From contig NC_064772.1 in the NCBI RefSeq assembly GCF_011397635.1, forward strand, positions 15,267,035 to 15,331,034: 64,000 bases of DNA, read 5' to 3'. Origin of the DNA: Epinephelus fuscoguttatus (taxonomy: Eukaryota > Chordata > Actinopteri > Perciformes > Serranidae). This document shows positions 22,601-32,572 of the stretch, piece by piece. Both the position numbers and the translations under genes were made by a program. Positions within the stretch are counted from its first letter, which is position 1, and each line of letters starts with the position of its first letter. Below the pieces are notes generated by a model. The model had not been told where the DNA came from and searched no databases. It worked only from the letters and a program-made list of their open reading frames with translations.

Positions 22601-24057
22601 TTATTGTGTAAAGGTGCATTTATGTTGTGGCAACGTGGAAGGGACTTTAGTACTGAGCTATCAGTCAATCAGGAGAAACCCAGTCTACAATAATAATATT
22701 CTTTTATCAAGCAAAAATGCCAAATATTTGCTAATTTTGGTTTCTTAGTCATTAGTTGCAGTATGAGAAAAAATAGTAGTGCAGATAAATAGAAAGATAG
22801 TGCTCACTGGTGCCAGAAAAAGAGACAGTATTACACCAATCCTAACATCCTAGCACTGGCTACCTATCAAATACAGGATTGATTCTGAGGTTCTTTTATT
22901 TGTTTTTAAAGCCATACATGGGCTGGCACCCCAGTTTTTTTCTTACTACTTTATTTATTTATTTTTGTTGTAATTATATATTATTTTGTCAGGGATAAAG
23001 GACTTTATGTCTTTTTGATTTTTCTTTTTGTTTGTTATTTGTATCACATACAATAACGTGAAGAAGGAGCAGGACAAAATAAGCCCTTTGCTTCCTCCTG
23101 TTCCCTCTCGAACACATTATTTTGTGGCTGTTGTTTTTTTTCTGGATAAGACTGCTTATTTGTCGTTGTGCTTTTTATGACATTTTGTTACTTATTATTT
23201 TTATGGTTATTTGTTGTTCAAGAAAAACAATAAACTAAACTAAACTAAGTATATTGCTGAACTTCTCTGCCCTTACTACAACTCCCGACCTCTTAGATCC
23301 TCCGAACAATGTCTTTTAACTGTCACATGATTGATGCTGAGGGGTAAGATAGATCGTGCCTTAGCGGTAGCTGCTCCAAAACTTTGGAGTAGCCTTCCGT
23401 TACCAATCAAATGCTCCCCCACCATTGACACTTTTAAGTCAGATCTTAAAACGTACATGTTTTCAATGGCCTTTGGTTGTTTGTAGTGGTTTTAATATTT
23501 TGTAGTCTTTTTTTATGTAGGCTATGTAATTGTTCTTACCAGTTTTGATATTTGTTACATTTTATATTGCTATACATTTGTCATTCTTTTAGTTTGTACA
23601 GCACTTTGGTGTTTTTAAATGTGCTATATAAACTTGATTTGTTGAGGGGGCCCCAGCCACCTCCCGTGCACAGGGCCCCATAATTTACAGCTACGCCCCT
23701 GCAGAGAATTTAACCCTAAAAGTGCAACAGTTATATGACTTGTGATGTTCTGTATTAAATGTTGTACTTGCACTTCCTGCCACATTTTCCATCAGACCCA
23801 CCTTCTATCAGTGGAGACTTGGAGAGGTCTCTTCTGTCCTCAGGAAAGGACTCAAGCAGTCTTTTAAACAGCCGCCCCAGATCGGAATAACTCCGATGCA
23901 AGTATAAAATGTTCCTGTCAGACCACTCTGTCCTTATCTCGAAGAACTCCTCTTCCTCCCCCCGCTGGCTGATGATGAGTCTCCGGATCCCGTTGACCCA
24001 GCAGTCCCGGACAAACATGTTGACCAGCGACGTGCCTTCAAACACAGCCGATGCCAT
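10645..24057 (-). CDS. pxdc1: pxdc1, PX domain containing 1 (complete, five exons)
   Basis: Minus-strand coding exons are 24057-23802, 13312-13221, 13061-12944, 12853-12742 and 10768-10645, all with GT-AG borders and joining phases, giving 233 residues (the human protein is about 231). Exon 1 begins [20 protein letters not shown]. The PX-like core follows: [37 protein letters not shown] and FPEDRRDL. Later exons carry [49 protein letters not shown] and the ending [19 protein letters not shown]. These segments match PXDC1 (C6orf145) as I remember it. PX domains bind phosphoinositides; the specific cellular role of PXDC1 is poorly known. RSYSDL stands in the place of the usual RRYSDF lipid-binding motif. 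The donor after exon 2 is GTTGGT, which is weak. The gene is head-to-head with prpf4b. Confidence 0.93.
11395..11645. repeat. Interspersed repeat, ACCATAACCAAGTG family, copy 2
   Basis: Shares GTATGTTAGGCAAACCACGG, ACGTGTGGTTAGGTTTAGGC and ACAAAAGCCAC with the copies near 1190, 21870 and 30690, here inverted relative to copy 1. Lies in intron 4 of pxdc1 (10769-12741), which otherwise shows nothing I can name. Confidence 0.55.
13392..14254. mobile_element. TTAA-bounded foldback repeat with GGTACC ends
   Basis: The left end TTAAAGGGTACCTTAGGTAT and the right end ATACCAAAGGTACCCTTTAA are inverted repeats bounded by TTAA. Interior arms also mirror each other: AAGATCCTTTTTGTTTGATC near 13683 against GGTCAAACAAAAAGGATCTT near 14001, and AACAGCCCCAAAG against TCGGGGCTGTTTC. 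No transposase frame. Lies in pxdc1 intron 1 immediately 5' (transcript sense) of exon 2. Confidence 0.75.
15529..16440. repeat. Probable interspersed foldback repeat in pxdc1 intron 1
   Basis: TTCATATTTGCTGAAACTGTCA near 15565 is mirrored by GACAATTTCAGCAAATAGTG near 16380, suggesting the arms of a foldback element. The block also contains CTCCTCCTCCTTATATGACTG and ATGAAGCCAAAATATCTC, which look like dispersed fish repeat sequence. Borders are not clear. Between about 14255 and 15528 nothing was recognised. Confidence 0.35.
17040..17560. other. Single-copy-looking intronic stretch, candidate regulatory DNA
   Basis: This part of pxdc1 intron 1 shows no repeat signature and has balanced composition. 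It contains clustered factor-like motifs: GGGATTATT (OTX/PITX-like), TAACCACAG (RUNX-like) and CCAATTAGAG (homeodomain-like). It cannot be called conserved without an alignment. The neighbouring 16441-17039 and 17561-18755 hold nothing I recognise. Confidence 0.2.
18756..19589. mobile_element. TTAA-bounded repeat with GGAATAGTTTGATATTTT ends
   Basis: The left end TTAAGGAATAGTTTGATATT and the right end AATATCAAATTATTCCTTTAA are inverted repeats with TTAA at both borders. The interior includes GCTAAGCTAAGCTAACC and GCTGCTGGC; related GCTAA units recur near 36757-36792. Around 18795-18950 a block with CCAAATAGTAGCCTGGGCG and GGCGTTTAAAAGAACC looks like a second inserted repeat. No coding frame. 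Confidence 0.65.
19590..21860. other. pxdc1 intron 1 sequence without recognised content
   Basis: Open frames here, such as 20384-20719, resemble no family I know and lack neighbouring splice signals in a consistent phase. A segment near 19980-20110 looks single-copy. I see nothing else to annotate. Confidence 0.4.
21870..22170. repeat. Interspersed repeat, ACCATAACCAAGTG family, copy 3 (inverted)
   Basis: Contains AATGTGTGGTTATGTTTAGGC, AAAAACCACTTGGTTATGGTT and AATGTTTTGGCTT, the complement of blocks seen near 1325-1380 and 30955-31010. A tRNA-derived SINE abuts its right side. Confidence 0.6.
22171..22336 (+). mobile_element. tRNA-derived SINE, TAGCTTACTTGG type
   Basis: A tRNA-like head has an A-box TAGCTTACTTGG at 22181 and a B-box GGGTTTGATTCC near 22235. 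A pyrimidine-rich body follows (CCTCCCCCCTCTCTTTCCCC), then AACTGCCCAACCAAATAAAGGCA and a short A-rich end. The pattern is a common perciform SINE. It is not a functional tRNA: no acceptor stem closes. Confidence 0.7.
22830..23640 (+). mobile_element. LINE 3' fragment interrupted by a second LINE 3' end
   Basis: Two blocks read as one ORF2 C-terminus: [20 protein letters not shown] then IHGLAPQ, ending at 22934, and [20 protein letters not shown] onward, resuming at about 23252 and running to [15 protein letters not shown]. The frame carries two in-frame stops, so it is dead. The final 3' end is TGTGCTATATAAACTTGATTT. The 22935-23251 insert is a separate LINE tail ending in repeated TAAAC units. 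Confidence 0.75.
22935..23251 (+). mobile_element. Nested LINE 3' end with TAAAC tandem tail
   Basis: This insert separates GCTGGCACCCCAG from TATATTGCTGAACTT, which are contiguous in related elements and keep the reading frame across the gap. It contains GTGAAGAAGGAGCAGGACAA and TTGCTTCCTCCTGTTCCCTC, typical of an L2-like 3' region, and ends AATAAACTAAACTAAACTAAG. Confidence 0.65.
23641..23702. repeat. End fragment of a GCTACGCCCCTG-terminated repeat
   Basis: Contains GGGGGCCCCAGCCACCTCC and ends TTTACAGCTACGCCCCTG. The terminus resembles the complement of the CAGGGGCGTA end at 6492. Its partner end was not found. Confidence 0.35.
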
Positions 24058-24300
24058 TCCTCAGACGTCAGTCCAGCATGCTGGGGCGGGCCGGTGGCGG
24101 ACAGCAGGCTGGGTGAGGGCTGAAGGAGGCGATGTCACAGGGGATCTGCAAATTAAAACAATCCGGCAAACAAGCGGAGACAACTTCGGCAACTTTTCGG
24201 GTCTGGCCGCAGCTGTTGAGTACGCAGGAGGAGGGTGATGATTTGCTCAGCCCATCACAGGCGTGATCTCAAACGTGGCATGAGAAAAAAATAGACTTTA
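24058..24300 (-). promoter_or_regulatory. pxdc1 5' UTR and presumed promoter
   Basis: The stretch upstream of the pxdc1 ATG is GC- and CpG-richer than its surroundings and has no TATA box in an obvious place. The ATG context GGAATGG has G at -3, compatible with efficient initiation. Position is the main support. Confidence 0.35.
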
Positions 24301-24517
24301 GAGTCATAGATACCGCCCCCGCAAAATTGATTCTGGTATCGATCCAACAACAGTTTATTTATCTGTCATCCCCAGCAAGATAAAAACTAAAAAAAGTCCA
24401 AAGATCTCTCAAAGTAGAAAGAGCTGCTCCCTCCTGCAGGCTGCCGTTAGTTTCCTTAATCCAGAGCCTGTCACTTCACACTGTCTGGATAAGCCTTTCT
24501 TTCAGCACAGTTTCCTC

Positions 24518-24553
24518 CCTCTCCTTCCTCCCTCCTTCCTTCCTCCCTCCTTG
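24518..24553. repeat. CCTT/CCCT microsatellite
   Basis: A pyrimidine tract of repeated CCTTCCTCCCT units about 36 bases long. It lies in the pxdc1-prpf4b gap; 24301-25678 otherwise holds nothing I recognise. Confidence 0.85.
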
Positions 24554-26302
24554 ACAACAGGGTATTATTATGCAAAGAAAGCAAAAGGCCTGCAAAGACA
24601 AAACTGTCCATCTCCTTTATTTATAGAAGAAATAGCCTATTTTTCCTCTTTTTTCTTACTCAAATAGCTTTTACTACCCTGGGATCTGATGCCATTTGCC
24701 ACGTCTTTCCTTAAATCTGTACTGAATCTTAAAATGAGATGCTTGGGAATAACCACAGGAAAAAAATCCTGGCATAAACAACTCAAACCCAGCAGCATTT
24801 AACTGTGTGCTAGATTCTTCATTTCTGACCTCACATAACTTGTGTCTTCAGTATTTTAGCCAATATTTAACCACAGTAAAAAGAGATGCACTGTAGCCCA
24901 TTATTTCTCTCTTGTCGGAGTGACCAAAAAAGGAGCAGATCTTCCTTGCATTGCACAATTGAGCCGTGCACTAATGTTTCACCAGTAAAAGAGCTTTACA
25001 GGAAGTCAAGCAATGACGATTCAGCTGTAATTAACTACTGTACTGTCTGCAAACGGTTCTAGTAAAAGCAATTCATGACAATACAGTACAGGAAGTAGCA
25101 TGTTGATTGGGAGTAAAAGCCAGCTGTAAACCACTCATTATTGGGCAGACAAACAAATGCACGTAAATCTGCACAGAAACCTGAATATTGCACTGTTGAG
25201 GTCAATCCTGCTGTAATGTGCACATTACATTTTATGGGACTGAGCAGGTGGTTGCTGCAGAGGTCTGCTCTCATGCTCCTTATGAGCTCAGAATCACATT
25301 TCTCTGAGTGTTTCAGTCTCATTAAGGACTCCAAGCAAGGCAACAGCCAATTAGGAAAATACACAGTTTTAATTTGACATATTTAAACTGTCCAAAGAAG
25401 TCTTCTTCACGTGACAGTTTCATATTTAGCTGTTGTAGTGAGGAAACATATAAGACGGTGATGCTGTCAAACTGTCTGCACTTAAAATAAGTTGAAAAAT
25501 ATAAGTTGAAATATTCTTAAGATCTGACTCAGTGGGGCATTCCTGCTGCTGGAAGTTCCAGTTATATGTTTTATCCCTGTACTTTTCTGTGTCATGGTTT
25601 CATTGACAGGTTGTCTGTTAATGTAAACCACTTCCTGTAGGTGTTTTTTATAAGCTAGATTTGTACTCAGTGATCATGTTAAAGGGATGGTTTGGAATTT
25701 TTGAAGTGAGGTTGTATGACTATAGTCAGTAGCTGTCTCCAAGTCTGGAGAAGCAGGCAGGAGTACCGCCACAGAAGCTAGGCAATGTACTGCTGTGGAT
25801 GGGGGCAACAGCTAAATGTATTTTAACCACCTAAAAAAAGCCCCACCTAAAATCAATCAGTTTAGGTGTATGCTATATTTAGAATATTTTCACTGCTTAA
25901 CCTTGACATGAGACCCCTTTCCAATAGGAAGCTGAGGCTGTTACATTGCTCTCTTCAAAGCCACTTTTGACAGCAACAGTAATTCTGTCACACTGAGCAA
26001 AGAAGTTGCTGGTCTACCACGGCCTTGATCAGTAGTTAAGTTACTGTGTAACTTTGGTGAAATCAAACTAACTCTTTAAAACACCAAAGCCACACAACAA
26101 CACAAACAAACTAACCAGTCGAGGCAGCAGTAGACCAGCACCTCCCATGTTCTGCAAGGTAAAATTATTATTTTTGTCAGGGGAGTCTGGCTTTGGAAAG
26201 AGCATTGATAAATTTCACTGTGAGTTCAGGTCCCCATTGGAAGGGACCGCCTGACAGCAAGGTAAAACAGTGAAAACACTGATGTTTTTGGTGGGTTAAA
26301 TG

Positions 26303-26954
26303 CAGGGCGTAAAATTAACACCCGCCAAGCGCCAATGCTGGGTAAAAAAATTAGTTTGGCGTGTAAAACAAAAACACACACCCGCCAGTGGCGGATGGAA
26401 AATTTTGAATTGCATGTGGGTTTTTTATGTGCTTCAACCATTTCTGCCAGTTGTGTAAGACTATTTTGACCCTCACGGCTTATTGTATGCGTGCCGGGAA
26501 CACATGACGTCAGCTACCGGAACCCTGGGCATTCTATGGTAACTTCTGACACAGTTCTGCCGTGAAGCCACTGCCAGAAAAGAGGAAAAACGAAGATGAA
26601 CATGTTGGACTTGGACAAGAAGAACAGACAGCTAAACGGAGTACAAATGTCGCACGGCATTTTATTGAAAAATGGAAACTAGACGAGGCTGGCCAACCGC
26701 GGTCATGGCTGACCTATGACCCGCACACCAACATGATGAGCTGCAGCCTTTGCCGCAAGCACGCCAAAGAAACACAGAGGACAGGGTTGGATTTTCCTGA
26801 AGTTGGATTTTCATACTAAAAATGTAAGGTATTTTTTTTTCATCAAACAAGACATGATTTTTTTATTTGGCTGGTGAAAAATATGTTTGGCTGGTAAATT
26901 TTTGGAGGTCACTAGCCAATAGCAGATGAGGTAAAAAGTTAATTTTACACCCTG
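26303..26954 (+). mobile_element. hAT-like non-autonomous element with exact 8-bp target duplication
   Basis: The terminal inverted repeats are CAGGGCGTAAAATTAAC on the left and, complemented, CAGGGTGTAAAATTAAC on the right, one mismatch in 17. The flanks are the identical 8-mer GTTAAATG at 26295-26302 and 26955-26962. An 8-bp duplication with CAG...CTG ends is the hAT signature. The interior keeps one short reading frame (26562-26819) with a zinc-finger-like segment but no catalytic transposase domain, so the copy is non-autonomous. Confidence 0.85.
26562..26819 (+). pseudogene. Fragment of a ZNF862/KIAA1586-like transposon-derived protein
   Basis: The 85-residue frame contains KPLPEKRKNEDE, RHFIEKWKLDEAGQPRSWL and MMSCSLCRKHAKE. 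A tryptophan-leucine pair followed by a CxxC cluster is typical of the N-terminal TTF/BED-like zinc finger of hAT-derived proteins such as the ZNF862 and KIAA1586 group. The frame closes soon after the finger; no dimerisation or catalytic domain follows. It lies wholly inside the hAT-like element and is read as its 5' coding relic, not a host gene. Confidence 0.55.
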
Positions 26955-27049
26955 GTTAAATGTATTTAGCTGCTGCCAATGTCCACAGTAGTACATTGCT
27001 TTGCTCCAGTGGTGGTACTTCTGCCTGTTTCTCCAAAATCAATGATACA

Positions 27050-28020
27050 GTACATTGGATTCATATAGCACTTTACTGGATACTCAAAGATGCTTTACAG
27101 AGAGCAACAAAACAAAAGAAAGTAACAAAAATGAAGTAATTAATAAGAAGAGAAACAAGCCAGGGAGGGAGAAGAAAAACACCATTTTTTAAGAGGTTGT
27201 AGGCAGTTTTGAAGAGGTGGGTTTTGGGGGATTTCTTGAAGGTGGAGAGTGAGGGGGAGTCTCTGATGTATTTAGGGAATGAGTTCCAGAGTTGGGAGCA
27301 ATGGAGAATGTCATGTCCCCCCAGGTGCAGTGGTTAGTCCTGGTGGAGGGGGACAGGAGGTTGGCATTAGCAGACCTGAGAGTGCATGAGGGAGTGTGCC
27401 GGTGGAGGAGCTCAGACAGGCAGGGGGAGCCATGTTGTGGGGGGTTTCATAGGTGATGATGAGGAGAAGTGGATACGATGGGAGATGGGGAGCCAGTGGA
27501 GGTAATGAAGGTGGGGGGTGATGACAAGACGAGCAGCTGAATTCTGGATATATTGTAGTTTCTTGCAAGTTGTGGATGACAAACTGTAGAGGAGACTGTT
27601 GCAGTCGTCTACTCTGGAAGTAATGAATGTATGAATGAGAGTCTCTGCAGCTGAAAAAGAGAGAGGGTTGGACTGAAGTTGGCAGTGTTTCTGAGATGGA
27701 AGAAGGCTGTTTTGGGGATGTGTTTGATACGTTGGTCAAAGGAGAGTTTGATCGAAGATGACACCAAGGTTACAGACATGGCAGGAGGTGAGCACAGTGA
27801 AGCCATCAATGGAGAAGGAAAAGCTATGGGTGGATTTGATAAGAGATTTGGGAGCCGATGATAATGAATTCTGATTTTTCACAGTTAAGTTTGAGGAAGT
27901 TGGTTTGAAGCCAGGATTTTATTTCAGTGATGCAGTTGGTGAAGATAGAGTGAGTGGCAGGAGTGATGGCTATGGTAGAGATGTAGAGCTGAATGTCGTC
28001 GGCAAAATCAAGGTGTGTTG
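27050..28020. repeat. Dispersed teleost repeat (GAGGTGGGTTTTGGGGGATTT type)
   Basis: Contains TTGAAGAGGTGGGTTTTGG, GAATGAGTTCCAGAGTTGGG, GTTGCAGTCGTCTACTCTGG, AGATGGAAGAAGGCTGTTTT and TTGAGGAAGTTGGTTTGAAG in series. I recognise this string as a high-copy fish sequence but cannot name its class. Open frames over it (27311-27739 minus, 27679-27861 plus) are incidental. Confidence 0.5.
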
Positions 28021-28121
28021 ACAGTCATCCACTGTACTGACTAAGGATAGGTACCTCATAGAACCCCACTACAAAAAATCCAAACTGTCTGTTTAATTTT
28101 CTAATACTCACAAAAATATAT

Positions 28122-28473
28122 TTAAAGGAGCTATATGTAAGAAATCTAAAGCAAATAGTCGTACAATCATCCTAATATGTCACAGAGACGAAGGAATAAT
28201 ATTAATATAACATACTGATCTCACCGACAACAATAGTACAGCCAGAATATTCGCATTTAAAACATGTTTTTACGGTCTGCAAATTATGTTTATGTTTTGA
28301 ATTTGTGTTCTGGCCTGTTGCGCCACCCACCGCCGTCTACCAGTCACGCAGTCAGTAGAGTCTCAGCATCAGTTACAGTTACAACTGAGCTACAGCAGCA
28401 CGGCAAGCAGCATTAGCAGTGTCCCGGTACATAGCATTAGCAGCCGGCTCCTCCTCAGCTGTATCCCGGCAGC
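28122..28473. repeat. AAAGGAGCTATATGTAAGAAATC interspersed repeat (host of the solo LTR)
   Basis: Starts TTAAAGGAGCTATATGTAAG and contains TGTTCTGGCCTGTTGCGCC and repeated ATTAGCAG units. It is broken by the LTR at 28479 and seems to resume at about 29033 with GCGTTAGCAGCAGAGAAGCC. The right terminus was not found. Confidence 0.45.
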
Positions 28474-28478
28474 AGCGT

Positions 28479-29032
28479 TGTTGCAGCTGTGTGCTGTTGG
28501 ACTGCATTTCCCAGTGTTCTCTTGTGTTTTCCCTGCCCCTTTCCCCAGTGTCTGTCTGTGTCTTGTGGCTTCCCTTCCCTGGCTCCTGGCTGATTAAACT
28601 CACCTGGCTGATCACACACACCTGCCTTCCATCAAGCTCATCAACCTCCAGTCTATATCTACCCCTGGTTCTCACCCACTCATCGCCAGAATGTTGTTCA
28701 ACCCTCTGTGGTAGTTCTCTCAGGCCAGACTTTAAGAAAGGACAATTTATTGCTTGTGATTCCCCGTGTTGTTTCCGTCTTTTTGTTAATCCTGATTCTC
28801 CGTATGTTCCAGGACCAGTACGCATCTGCCTCTCCGTTCTCCAACCAACCTGCCAGCCATCCACCCATCTGCTCCCCAGCCAGCCCTGCTCATCATCCCC
28901 CTCACCCTTCTCACTTGACCCTTGGACCCTGCTCACCACCATTCACCATTTTTTCCTTTTGTTGGAATAAATCCCTATTTTTTCCACCAACTGTTTGTGT
29001 CCTGCATGTGGGTTCCCCCAGTGTTCTCAACA
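28479..29032 (+). mobile_element. Solo LTR of a retrotransposon with exact 5-bp target duplication
   Basis: The 554-base block begins TGTTGCAGCTG and ends GTTCTCAACA, giving TGTTG...CAACA termini, and is flanked by the identical 5-mer AGCGT at 28474-28478 and 29033-29037. TG...CA ends with a 5-bp duplication are LTR hallmarks. A poly(A)-signal-like GGAATAAATC lies at 28964-28973, in the usual 3' part of an LTR. No internal region, primer-binding site or gag/pol sequence is adjacent, so this is a recombined solo LTR. The family (Ty3-like is plausible) cannot be fixed here. The 183- and 187-residue open frames across it are not genes. Confidence 0.85.
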
Positions 29033-29980
29033 AGCGTTAGCAGCAGAGAAGCCGGACTTGCTCAAACGGTCCACTGGAAAACCAATGATCAAAGACACGG
29101 CGATGCGGTGCTGCCACGGCAGCCGCCTGTGGGCAAACAAATCAGTCTCCAGTGTGCCACTGTCCAGCAACCTCGAATCTGTAAGGGAAAATGCTAAATA
29201 GCCTGCAAGTTTAAATGCACCTTTTCTTATTATGGCAACTTGTTTTCAGATGAATTGTTTTATGAATGAAGATTTACTTCATAAGAATAATGTCTAAAGT
29301 AACATGCATGACTAAAACTAAACACACAACCATTTTGCAGTTGTTGAATTAATTACATTTCCACATTCACGCTTTTTTGTGGTGCTTAGCAGTTGAATAT
29401 AAAGTGTAATGAATACTGAAAATTACTCTAAAGAAAAACATCAGGAATGCTGTGGAGCCAAATCATGTGATCGGTCATCTGTTTGTTTGCAGAACAGAAT
29501 CATATTACACACAGAGCTTCTGTCCGCACAGTGACCTGTATCATTACCAGAGCAGAAATTATACAGTAGGAAGAAAATTACTGTGATGCACTGTAATAAT
29601 AAAGGAGCTGTTGGTAAATCGTCATGTGGTTGAGGTGTGAGATGTTTTACAGAGGCAGCACTGATTCATCCTGATAAGCAACCAGACCCCAAACTTAACT
29701 GTACATCTTCTATTGGCTGGTCTCTGCTGGTACAAAGCCTAGCTAGTTAAAGATAGATATTGAGGTACAGGTTTGGGGTTTTAATTATGCTTTAATAACT
29801 GAGTCCAACCTTAGTGGATGGCACTGAAGAACCATAATTGTCAGACTGACTTCCAGAGAGAGAATCAAATGGTGAAAGTGAAATCTAGGCAGCCAGTTTA
29901 ATGCTCCAAAATGATGGATAATTTGGCTGTTGTCTGCCAAAGTTTCTGTTTAAATCAAATTAAATTCTTTGCCATTCAGA

Positions 29981-30256
29981 GGCGGCACTGTGGTGCAAGA
30001 GGGCTCCTGGTTCGAACCCAAGGTGGGGGTAGCCCTTCTGTGCAGAGTCTGCATGTTATCCCCATGTCAGCGTGGGTTTTCTCTGGATCCTCCAGCTTCC
30101 TCCCACAGTCCAAAGACATGCAGGTTAATTTGATCTAAATTGCCCGTAGGTGTGAATGTGAGTGTGAATGTTTTTCTGTCTCTATGTGTCAGCCCTGTGA
30201 TAGTCTGGTGACCTGTTCAGGGTCGCCTCTTGCCCAGTGTCAGCTGGGATAGGCTC
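29981..30256 (+). mobile_element. tRNA-derived SINE, GGCGGCAC family, copy 2
   Basis: Begins GGCGGCACTGTGGTGCAAG, has lost most of the segment between the A- and B-boxes, then has GGTTCGAACCCAAGG. It is longer at the 3' side than copy 1, with TGTCAGCCCTGTGATAGTCTG and TGTCAGCTGGGATAGGCTC. The terminal GGATGG repeats are missing. The flanking stretches 29200-29980 and 30257-30689 show nothing I can name. Confidence 0.75.
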
Positions 30257-30689
30257 ACAACAGTGGTTGTGTAGCACCACCTATTGAGGTTTTATGAATA
30301 AAAGAGATTAAAGTAGCTTTGCATGTGTTGGTTTCAAGCTGCACAGTCAAACTGAGGTAAAGTAAAATAAGACTATGCGAAGCTAAAAGCAAAATGCTAC
30401 AGTAACATCAGCATGGTAATATACTTACAGTCACAATGCTGACATGATGTTGTTTAGCATGTTTACCATGTTCAGCATCTTAGTTTAGCATGTTAGCATG
30501 CTAATGTTTGCTCATTAGGATAAAACACAAATAATTATTAGTTTCCTTACAATTATTAGTCAATTGTGATTCATTTTGCAGCAGTTTTGTCATACCCAAA
30601 AAGATGAACAATCAAGGTAATACTAAAGATATTAGAATTTTGATCCATCCCCTGGGCACCATGGCAAGTTTTTGTTTTTTAGCACAGCA

Positions 30690-31075
30690 CTATTCAGACT
30701 CTAAGCAGTCCAGTTATCAGAAGACCACTTTTCGGAACCAAAAAAAACAACAAAACGGGTTGTTTTTTTTAGGGACGTGGATGTTTTGTAGTGATCATTT
30801 GCTGTTTTTCCACTGGGGATAGTACCACAAAAGCAGTTTTTTTAACCAAGACATTACTGTGTTTCCTGCTACGATAGTGCCATAAAAAGCGGTTATTTTA
30901 AACTGAGACATTGCTGCATTTATAACAGCTTTTTGGCCATCAAAATCAGGTGTTTTAAGCCAAAATATGATCTTTTCCTAACCATGACAAAGTGTTTTTT
31001 GGTTGACCATGGTAGTGGAGAAAAGTAACATATCTGTGGTTTGCAACCTGCCAACATTTATTCTGGTGATAGGGG
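30690..31075. repeat. Interspersed repeat, ACCATAACCAAGTG family, copy 4
   Basis: Contains CCACTGGGGATAGTACCAC, AGCCAAAATATGATCTTTTCC and TATCTGTGGTTTGCA, in the same orientation as copy 1. A GGTTAGGTTTGG fragment near 32330 may be a fifth, poor copy. The 31076-32572 stretch otherwise has no recognised content. Confidence 0.55.
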
Positions 31076-32572
31076 TGACACAAGGCAATTCAAAGTGCTT
31101 TAAAGAGGTATAGAAATACATTAATGTAAGACGAAGTGAGAACAAGTAAATAATAAAATTTCATGGCAATCCATCTAAAAGGTATTCAGATATTGAACTG
31201 GTAGCACTAGATAAAAAGTCAGGGGATTAATAAAGCCTGTACGATTCATCCTCTGGGGACCATGTTTGAAGTGATTTATTCAACAGCTGTTGAGATACAT
31301 TCATGTGGAACAAAGTCAACAGCCCATCCAAAACTTTTAAGTGTTGGAAAAACAATGAACCATGCCCCACTGTGAAATAATTACTTTATTACTGATTTTT
31401 TTCTTCAAGTATGGAGATGCTGTATGCTGCACATTTCATTTTAAGCACGAATGATTAGAGGATGATTGTATTACACAGAGAAACCGCCTCAGTATTATCA
31501 AAAAACCCCTTCCTCCTGTATAATAATAGGATCTGTCTGTCTTGAACCGGGCTTCAATCTGTGGTTTGGCCACATTTACAGAGTCAGCACATTCTGTCTC
31601 AAAACCTCATTCCAGTGTAATTCCTCTGAAAGAGTAAACTTTAAATGGAAAAATAGACTTTTGCCCACTCATCCTTAAAAGCTTTCTCATGCAGAATTCT
31701 AAACACATTTGTCTCTTGTTACAACAGAACCAAGGCCAAAACTCTGTGGGGGGAAGTTTGCGAGCAAGAGGAACTTTTGAGGAATGGTTTGTTTGATGAG
31801 AGATGGATGTGTCACCAGATAGAGGACAGTTTGTTTTTCTGACAGAAAGATATGAAAAAATCCTGCAAATGTAGGTGCCACTCTACTTTTAATGGACATT
31901 TTTAGGATTAGCTAGAGGGTTTAGATTTAAAATACGAATTTAGATTTGCCTGTTATGATGGTATTGATCTTGGCATAACAATAAATGAAGTTATAAGTGT
32001 ACGAGTAATGCAATAAGAGTGAGGGTTTATAGTGTAGAGTTTACAAAATCAAAGAGCTCACAATCTTTAAGACTCAACAGAAAAAGGTTTACATTTTGGT
32101 AAATATGCAACATGTTATTGCTTCCAACTCATCAAATATGGCAGCTTAGATAATATCCCTATGCTTCAAACTATGACGCTTTAGGTACACCTCTAGCGTG
32201 GCAGTGTGGCAGTTTCAGCTTATTCTATGCGTCGTGTTTTTTCAAAATAAACTTCCAAAATAAATTTCCATGTTCAGGAAATTTGGGTGTCATCACCAAA
32301 ACTACATCAGGTTTACGCAACAAAACTACTTGGTTAGGTTTGGAAAAAGACCATGGTTATGTTACAATAACTACATTAGTTACGTAACTTAAATAAGTTA
32401 GCAACTTTGTCATTTTGCCCTCAATGTTTCACATGGGACATTAACACCAATCTCCTGGGTGAAAGTCTTGTCTTTTCTTGTCTCACCCACCATCCCTCTC
32501 TCCTGCTTTACTTGGACTTTCTCGCTCATCATGATGAATTCCATTTTCACTGGGAAATTGGGATTTCCAAGT

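Larger units (their letters stand above)
25679..27040. mobile_element. TTAA foldback repeat, copy B, split by a hAT-like element
   Basis: Starts TTAAAGGGATGGTTTGGAAT and contains GTCTGGAGAAGCAGGCAGGA, AGGCAATGTACTGCTGTGG and GGCAGCAGTAGACCAGCA. After the hAT-like insert it resumes with TTAGCTGCTGCCAATGTCC, GTACATTGCTTTGC and CTGCCTGTTTCTCC, the inverted counterpart of the left arm. The far right terminus is eroded. A near-identical layout is in prpf4b at 51631-52351. Confidence 0.7.

Noticed and set aside
27311-27739. 142-residue minus-strand frame rich in Pro and Ser
   Set aside because: Falls inside a dispersed repeat; its composition follows from the GGGGAGG-type sequence of the opposite strand.
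28379-28970. Long overlapping open frames of 183 and 187 residues
   Set aside because: They lie across a solo LTR with clear target duplication. Composition is low-complexity Ser/Pro or Gly/Arg and no domain is visible.
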